Position numbers and translations under genes: made by a program. Positions 58,801-64,000 of a DNA stretch of 64,000 nt are shown here, piece after piece. The notes under the pieces are model-generated. The model did no database searches. It was given only the letters and a program-made list of their open reading frames with translations, and was not told the origin of the DNA. The stretch comes from Brachynemurus nebulosus. Its lineage: Eukaryota > Arthropoda > Insecta > Neuroptera > Myrmeleontidae. Location of the stretch: NCBI GenBank assembly GCA_035578155.1, contig JAPWDM010000023.1, forward strand, positions 4,047,829 to 4,111,828, written 5' to 3'. The stretch's first letter is position 1. Each line of letters opens with the position of its first letter.

Positions 58801-61446
58801 CAGTTATGATGAGCGCCAAAATAGCGCGTATTACCTATATAAGCTTTATCTAATTAGCGCCGTTGGTTCAGATTTAGATATTTTCAATTTTTGTCTTTAT
58901 ATGCTGCTCAAATGAATTTTTTTGATTTTCCGGGAAACTATAGACGCCGGAAAGATTTTAATAGCAGTTATGATGAGCGCCAAAATATCACGTAATTCCT
59001 ATATATGTTTTATCTAATTATCGCTTTTGGTTCAGTTTTAGATATTTTCAAATTTTTTCTTTATATGCTGCTCAAATGAATTTTGTTGATTTTCCGGGAA
59101 ACTATAGGCGCTGGAAAGATTTTAATATCAGTTATGATGAGCGCCAAAATAGCGCGTAATTCCTATATAAGTTTTATCTAATTATCGCCGTTGGTTCAGT
59201 TTTAGATATTTTCCATTTTTGTCTTTATATGCTGCTCAAATGAATTTTTTTGATTTTCCGGGAAACTATAGGCGCTGGAAAGATTTTAATAGCAGTTATG
59301 ATGAGCGCCAAAATAGCGGGTAATTCCTATATAAGTTTTATCTAATTATCGCCGTTGGTTCAGTTTTAGATATTTTCAATTTTTGTCTTTATATGCTGCT
59401 CAAATGAATTTTGTTGATTTTCCGGGAAACTATAGGCGCTGGAAAGATTTTAATAGCAGTTATGATGAGCGCGAAAATAGCGCGTAATTCGTATATAAAC
59501 TTTATCTAATTAGCGCCGTTGCTTCAGATTTAGATATTTTCAAATTTTGTCTTTATATGCTGCTCAAATGAATTTTTTTGATTTTCCGGTAAACTATAGG
59601 CGCTGGAAAGATTTTAATAACAGTTATAATGAGCGCGAAAATAGCGCGTAATTCCTATATAAGCTTTATCTAATTAGCGCCGTTGGTTCAGATTTAGATA
59701 TTTTCAATTTTTATCTTTATATGCTGCTCAAATGAATTTTTTTGATTTTCCGGGAAACTATAGGCGCCGGAAAGATTTTCATAGCAGTTATGGTGAGCGC
59801 CAAAATAGCGCGTAATTCCTATATTAGTTTTATCTAATTATCGCCGTTGGTTCAGTTTTAGATATTTTCAATTTTTGTCTTTATATGCTGCTCAAATGAA
59901 TTTTGTTGATTTTCCGGGAAACTATAGGCGCTGGAAAGGTTTTAATAGCAGTTATGATGAGCGCCAAAATAGCGCGTAATTCCTATATAAGTTTTATTTA
60001 ATTATCGCCGTGGGTTTAGATTTCGATATTTTAAATTTTTGTCTTTATATGCTGCTCAAATGAATTTTGTTGATTTTCTGGGAAACTATAGGCGCTGGAA
60101 AGATTTTAATAGCAGTTATGATGAGCGCGAAAATAGCGCGTAATTCCTATATAAGCTTTATCTAATTAGCGCCGTTGGTTCAGATTTGGATATTTTCAAT
60201 TTTTGTCTTTATATGTTGCTCAAATGAATTTTTTTGATTTTCCGGGAAACTATTGGCGCCGGAAAGATTTTAATAGCAGTTATGATGAGCGCCAAAATAG
60301 CGCGTAATTCCTATATAAGTCTTATCTAATTATCGCCGTTGGTTCAGTTTTAGATATTTTCAATTTTTGTCTTTATATGCTGCTCAAATGAATTTTGTTG
60401 ATTTTCCGGGAAACTATAGGCGCTGGAAAGATTTTAATAGCAGTTATGATGAGCGCGAAAATAGCGCGTAATTCCTATATAAGCTTTATCTAATTAGCGC
60501 CGTTGGTTCAGATTTAGATATTTTCAAATTTTGTCTTTATATGCTGCTTAAATGAATTTTTTTGAATTTCCGGGAAACTATAGGCGCCGGAAAGATTTTA
60601 ATAGCAGTTATGATGAGCGCCAAAATAGCGCGTAATTCCTATATAAGTTTTATCTAATTATCGCCGTTGGTTCAGATTTAGATATTTTCAAATTTTGTCT
60701 TTATATGCTGCTTAAATGAATTTTTTTGAATTTCCGGGAAACTATAGGCGCCGGAAAGATTTTAATAGCAGTTATGATGAGCGCCAAAATAGCGCGTAAT
60801 TCCTATATAAGTTTTATCTAATTATCGGCGTTGGTTTCAGTTTTAAATATTTTCAAATTTTGTCTTTATATGCTGCTCAAATGAATTTTTTTGATTTTCC
60901 GGGGAACTATAGGCGCTGGAAAGATTTTAATAGCAGTTATGATGAGCGCCAAAATAGCGCGTAATTCCAATATAAGTTTTATCTAATTATCGCCGTTGGT
61001 TAAGATTTCGATATTTTCAATTTTAGTCTTTATATGCTGCTCAAATGAATTTTCTTGATTTTCCGGGAAACTATAGGCGCTGGAAAGATTTTAATAGCAG
61101 TTATGATGATTTTGTTTAATGAGTCTCTGTGAAATTATTATACTTCTGAATAGAAAAAATAAATTTTAAAAAGTAAAAAGTGTTTTGCAGTGAAGTTTGA
61201 GGAGATATTAACGTTATTAAGTTATATATTTAATAGTGAATTTAAAATAAAGTATAAAACGGACAAAATAAAGAAGCAAGTATTGGCGCGAATTGAAAGA
61301 AATAACAAACATAAATAAAGCTGGGACATGTCAAATCGATTTATATAAAGGCGGGTTACAAGAGCGCGTATCGTTTAAGTAGCATTTGACATACCAAATA
61401 AAACAATTAAAAGGAGTAAAGAATAGTAAATTATCAATCAAATAAA

Positions 61447-62274
61447 ATGGAAAAAATTTCTGAACAGCTGTTGGAAATAAATAAAGTATTGGGTAATTTG
61501 ACACAAACAATTAATGAGATACAAAAGGAAACAAAAGAAATAAAAGAAAATATGAATGGCATGTTGCAAAGACTTGTGAACGTAGAAAATGAAAATAAAA
61601 ATGTTATCAGAAAGCAAGAAAAATTAGAAGAGGTAATCGAAAAACAGAATATAGAAATGGAAAGGCTGGGGAGAGAAATTAGAAAGAAGAACATAATAAT
61701 ACATGGGATAGAAGAGAGTGAAAGCGAAAAAAAAGCTGACTTAAAAGATAAAATTGTTGACATGATACAAAAAAATATGAATATTGATATAAGGGATGAA
61801 GACTTCGAGGAAGTGTACAGAATAGGACGGTATAGAAATAATAAAAACAGGCCCATTAAGTTGGAAGTTAATTCGAAGAAAAAAAAGAATCAAATACTAG
61901 AAAAAAGAAAAGAATTGAAAGGAACGACTATTTACCTGAACGATGACTTAACAGAAAAGCAATTAGAAATTAGGCGGGAGTTAATTAGCTATTATAAAAA
62001 ATTTAAGGAGGAAAATAAAGAAGTATCAATAGTAGGAGAAAAAATATGGATCAATAAGAAAAAATACTCAATTGGAGAATTGAGAACTCTGATAAATGAA
62101 AGAAAAAATGAAGAAATGCATGAAATTGGAGAAGACAAGGAAGTGATAGACAATGAAATAGAGCAGGAGGAAAGAGGAAATCAAAAAGAAGATAAAAGTG
62201 AAGGAAAAGAAAGAAAGGAAAACAAATCAAAAAACTGGGTACTAAGACCCAGGAGAGGGGAAATAATGAACTAA
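61447..62274 (+). CDS. LINE ORF1, coiled-coil nucleic-acid-binding protein
   Basis: A 275-residue, highly charged (Lys/Glu-rich) protein. Residues ~1-85 are coiled coil with heptads of Ile/Leu. Then comes RKKNIIIHGIEESE, DFEEVYRIGRYRNN, RPIKLEVNSKKKK and GTTIYLNDDLTEKQ. This order matches ORF1 proteins of LINEs that carry an RRM-like domain followed by a basic C-terminal domain; no CCHC zinc knuckle is present. Such proteins trimerise and bind the element's RNA. The Met at 61447 follows in-frame stops. The frame is complete, without stops or shifts, suggesting a young copy. Confidence 0.82.
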   Translation: MEKISEQLLEINKVLGNLTQTINEIQKETKEIKENMNGMLQRLVNVENENKNVIRKQEKLEEVIEKQNIEMERLGREIRKKNIIIHGIEESESEKKADLKDKIVDMIQKNMNIDIRDEDFEEVYRIGRYRNNKNRPIKLEVNSKKKKNQILEKRKELKGTTIYLNDDLTEKQLEIRRELISYYKKFKEENKEVSIVGEKIWINKKKYSIGELRTLINERKNEEMHEIGEDKEVIDNEIEQEERGNQKEDKSEGKERKENKSKNWVLRPRRGEIMN

Positions 62275-62393
62275 CCCTAAAGCAAATAAATCGTGTTAAT
62301 AAAAACCAAATAAAAATTTTAAGGAAGGAAAATGAGGGAGAAATTAATAACTTAGAAAATAATGAAAATGTTGATTTAAGAATTAATAAAAGA

Positions 62394-64000
62394 ATGAAGT
62401 TTAATTTTCTTTTTTGGAATATTGAAGGATGGCATAAAATAGGATATAACCATATAACTAATTATTTAAAAAAATTTGATGTAATAGGGTTGGTTGAGAC
62501 GTGGGCAAAGGAGAACCAAGAATACGACATAGAGGGATACGGTAAAATGTGCAAAAAACAAGCAAGGGTAATGAAAAAAGGAAGGAATCCAGGGGGAATA
62601 GCGATGTTCTATAAGAATAAATTAGAAGGGAAAATAAGTCAAAATAACTCAGAAATGAAAGAAATTTTATGGGGGAAAATAGAACTGTCGGAAGTGTTAA
62701 TTTATGTAGGTATAATATATCAAGAACCGGAGAACTCAAATTATACAGAAAAACAATTTTTCGAAAAACTAGAACAAGAAATTATTGACATATTAAGTAA
62801 GGAAGAGGAGGCATTTATAATACTGGGCGGAGATTTTAACGCAAGAATTTCAAAAGAATCAGAATTTGGTGAGGAAGGAGGCAAATATGGACTTATTAGT
62901 GAAATACATCAGCTAGAAACAATAAATTATAAAGAAATTAAAGGGAGGAAAAGCAAGGATAATATAGTTAATGAGTATGGAAAAAAATTAATAAAAATGT
63001 GTCAAGATTTGAACATGATTATTTTAAATGGAAGAACAGAAGGAGACGAAGAAGGAGAATTTACTTTTGTATCTAATAATGGAGCTAGTGTTATAGATTA
63101 TATAATAGTATCTAAAAACCTGTATGAGAAATATAAACTAAAAATGAAAGTAGGCGAAATGGAAGAATCATATCATTTCCCGATTGAACTAGAAATGACA
63201 ATAGATAATATGGAAGACCCAATATCATCAATATTTAACCAAAAAGAAATAATAAAATATAAGTGGAATGCCAGCAAAGAAGAAGAGTTCAAATCCAGCG
63301 TAGAAACATCAGAACTGTACCTAATAGGAATTAACGAAATGTTAGAAAGGCAGAAGATAGAAAAAGCAATAAAACTAATGGAAATATGGATGAAAAATAT
63401 TGGAAAGAGCATGATTGTAAGACATGGAAAAACTGGAATAGATACCGAAATAAAAAGAACAAGATGGTTCGATACGGAATGTAAGGAGATGAAAAAAGAA
63501 ATAAAAAAACAAATAAGAAAAATGAGAGAAAACCAAGATAAAGAAGAAATAAACAAGTATTTAGAAATAAAAAAAGAATATAAAAAGTTATGTAAAACAA
63601 AAAAACAAGAAGAAAATGAAAAATATATAAGGGAAGTTGAAGAAGCTGTCGAAATGAAAGACTGCAGAAGGGTATGGAAATTAATAAGGAGGAAAGGAAA
63701 AATTAAGCAAGGAATACAAGTAAATGAAGAAACAATAATGGAATACTATAGTAAGCTGTACTGGGATGAAGAAAATGAGGTTGAAGAGGTACATGATGGG
63801 CAAGTTTATGATCAGATATTGGACAAAGAAATAGAAAACGAAGAGGTAAAAGAGGTGATGAAGAGTTTAAAGATTGGCAAGGCTACGGGGATAGACGGAA
63901 TACCAAATGAATTTTACAGGTATTTAGGCACGGATCAGAAATTTGTTGAAATTTTTGCGAAACTATTTAAAAAAATGCAACAAAAAAGCTCTTTCCCTAC
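62394..64000 (+). CDS. LINE ORF2, endonuclease and N-terminal reverse transcriptase, partial
   Basis: The first Met of the frame is at 62394, though the frame is open upstream to at least 62250 and overlaps the end of ORF1 in the -1 register. Translation may therefore begin by frameshift or reinitiation. The APE-type endonuclease spans residues ~1-260: FWNIEGW, GLVETW (catalytic Glu), GGDFNARIS, and ASVIDYIIVS followed by SYHFPIELE in place of the usual SDHxP. A basic linker follows. The reverse-transcriptase start is SLKIGKATGIDGIPNEFYRY. The frame stays open to the window edge, so the catalytic RT motif lies outside. The clade (CR1/Jockey-like or L1/RTE-like) cannot be settled. Confidence 0.85.
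   Translation, partial: MKFNFLFWNIEGWHKIGYNHITNYLKKFDVIGLVETWAKENQEYDIEGYGKMCKKQARVMKKGRNPGGIAMFYKNKLEGKISQNNSEMKEILWGKIELSEVLIYVGIIYQEPENSNYTEKQFFEKLEQEIIDILSKEEEAFIILGGDFNARISKESEFGEEGGKYGLISEIHQLETINYKEIKGRKSKDNIVNEYGKKLIKMCQDLNMIILNGRTEGDEEGEFTFVSNNGASVIDYIIVSKNLYEKYKLKMKVGEMEESYHFPIELEMTIDNMEDPISSIFNQKEIIKYKWNASKEEEFKSSVETSELYLIGINEMLERQKIEKAIKLMEIWMKNIGKSMIVRHGKTGIDTEIKRTRWFDTECKEMKKEIKKQIRKMRENQDKEEINKYLEIKKEYKKLCKTKKQEENEKYIREVEEAVEMKDCRRVWKLIRRKGKIKQGIQVNEETIMEYYSKLYWDEENEVEEVHDGQVYDQILDKEIENEEVKEVMKSLKIGKATGIDGIPNEFYRYLGTDQKFVEIFAKLFKKMQQKSSFP

Larger units (their letters stand above)
37192..61109. repeat. 164-bp satellite array, about 146 monomers
   Basis: The GCGCCGTTGG landmark falls at 37365, 37529, 37692 and 37856, a 163-164-bp period that continues without interruption for 23.9 kb. 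Monomers are AT-rich, all in one orientation, and differ at a limited set of sites. These include TTTTTTTGATT or TTTTGTTGATT, GGCGCCGG or GGCGCTGG, GAGCGCCAAAA or GAGCGCGAAAA, and TTGGTTCAG(A/T)TTTAG or TGGGTTTAGATTTCG. Variants tend to be linked (GGCGCCGG with GCGCCAAAA), giving monomer classes. The period is near nucleosome length, as for many centromeric or pericentromeric satellites. Frames reading MSLYAAQMNF... (for example 40841-41029 and 44788-44976) are by-products, since 164 is not a multiple of three. Confidence 0.97.
61110..64000 (+). mobile_element. Non-LTR retrotransposon (LINE), 5' part, cut by window end
   Basis: Satellite sequence stops at 61109 in mid-monomer (after ATGATGA). 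A roughly 335-bp leader then precedes two frames: a gag-like ORF1 (61447-62274) and an ORF2 with endonuclease and the beginning of reverse transcriptase (62394 to the end). Strand-biased A-richness (AGAAA, GAAATA words) is typical of LINE coding strands. The 5' end seems intact because ORF1 is complete. No target duplication can be checked, as the 3' end is outside the window. Confidence 0.88.

Noticed and set aside
40841..58915. Four near-identical 62-codon open frames starting MSLYAAQMNF in the satellite
   Set aside because: They arise wherever point changes remove stops in the 164-bp repeat. The monomer length is not a multiple of three, so no frame is maintained, and there is no coding signature.
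37192..61109. CRISPR-like appearance of regular repeats
   Set aside because: Whole 164-bp monomers repeat head to tail with no unique spacers, in an intron-bearing eukaryotic genome. This is satellite DNA.
37192..61109. CENP-B box in the satellite
   Set aside because: I looked for the core pattern nTTCGnnnnAnnCGGGn. The monomer has CCGGGAAA but no TTCG at the required distance.
61434..63600. Minus-strand frames of 89-140 codons rich in Phe, Leu, Ser and Ile
   Set aside because: They are the antisense of the A-rich LINE coding strand and mimic membrane proteins only because of composition.

Overview
The window is AT-rich animal nuclear DNA, almost certainly from an insect. The evidence is GT-AG introns, a secreted CUB-trypsin protease of the insect 'venom/salivary serine protease' type, a mariner (DD34D) relic, many hAT, TTAA and TA MITEs, and a non-LTR retrotransposon. 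The order cannot be fixed from sequence alone; Hemiptera or Hymenoptera would suit the protease and repeat load. No rRNA, CRISPR array or prokaryotic operon is present.

Layout. (1) 1-12.6 kb is gene-free and repeat-rich. It holds two copies of a TTAA-type MITE, one carrying a nested hAT MITE with a perfect 8-bp target duplication; a 266-bp tandem repeat; two arrays of a 103-bp repeat that present a heat-shock-element consensus once per period; and a 1-kb inverted repeat with tRNA-like (Pol III B-box-like) sequence in each arm. (2) 12.6-20.9 kb, minus strand: a five-exon gene for an 804-residue coiled-coil protein that I assign to CEP89. Its large introns hold a hAT element, a mariner relic and a TIR element. 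A perfect RFX X-box lies about 430 bp upstream of its start codon. (3) 21.4-26 kb: two TA-flanked MITEs, a GC-rich poly(A)-tailed retroposon with target duplication, and tandem interspersed repeats. (4) 26.5-31.2 kb, plus strand: a nine-exon secreted CUB-serine protease (396 aa). Its second intron contains, on the other strand, a complete two-exon HAD phosphatase gene of the pseudouridine-5'-phosphatase family (234 aa), whose single intron appears to be GC-AG. (5) 31.6-36.5 kb: a hAT MITE packed with TATCGATA (DRE) sites, a 2.8-kb inverted-repeat element and a (TA)n microsatellite. (6) 37.2-61.1 kb: about 146 copies of a 164-bp satellite, with nested higher-order repeats of 7, 14 and 16 monomers. 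(7) From 61.1 kb: the 5' part of a non-LTR retrotransposon (ORF1, then endonuclease and the start of reverse transcriptase) joined to the satellite and cut by the window end.

The genes do not form a functional unit. The main theme is regulatory-looking sequence carried by repeats: E2F-, STAT- and core-promoter-like motifs in each satellite monomer, HSE consensus sites in the 103-bp arrays, and DRE sites in the hAT MITE. These are motif matches, not demonstrated functions.
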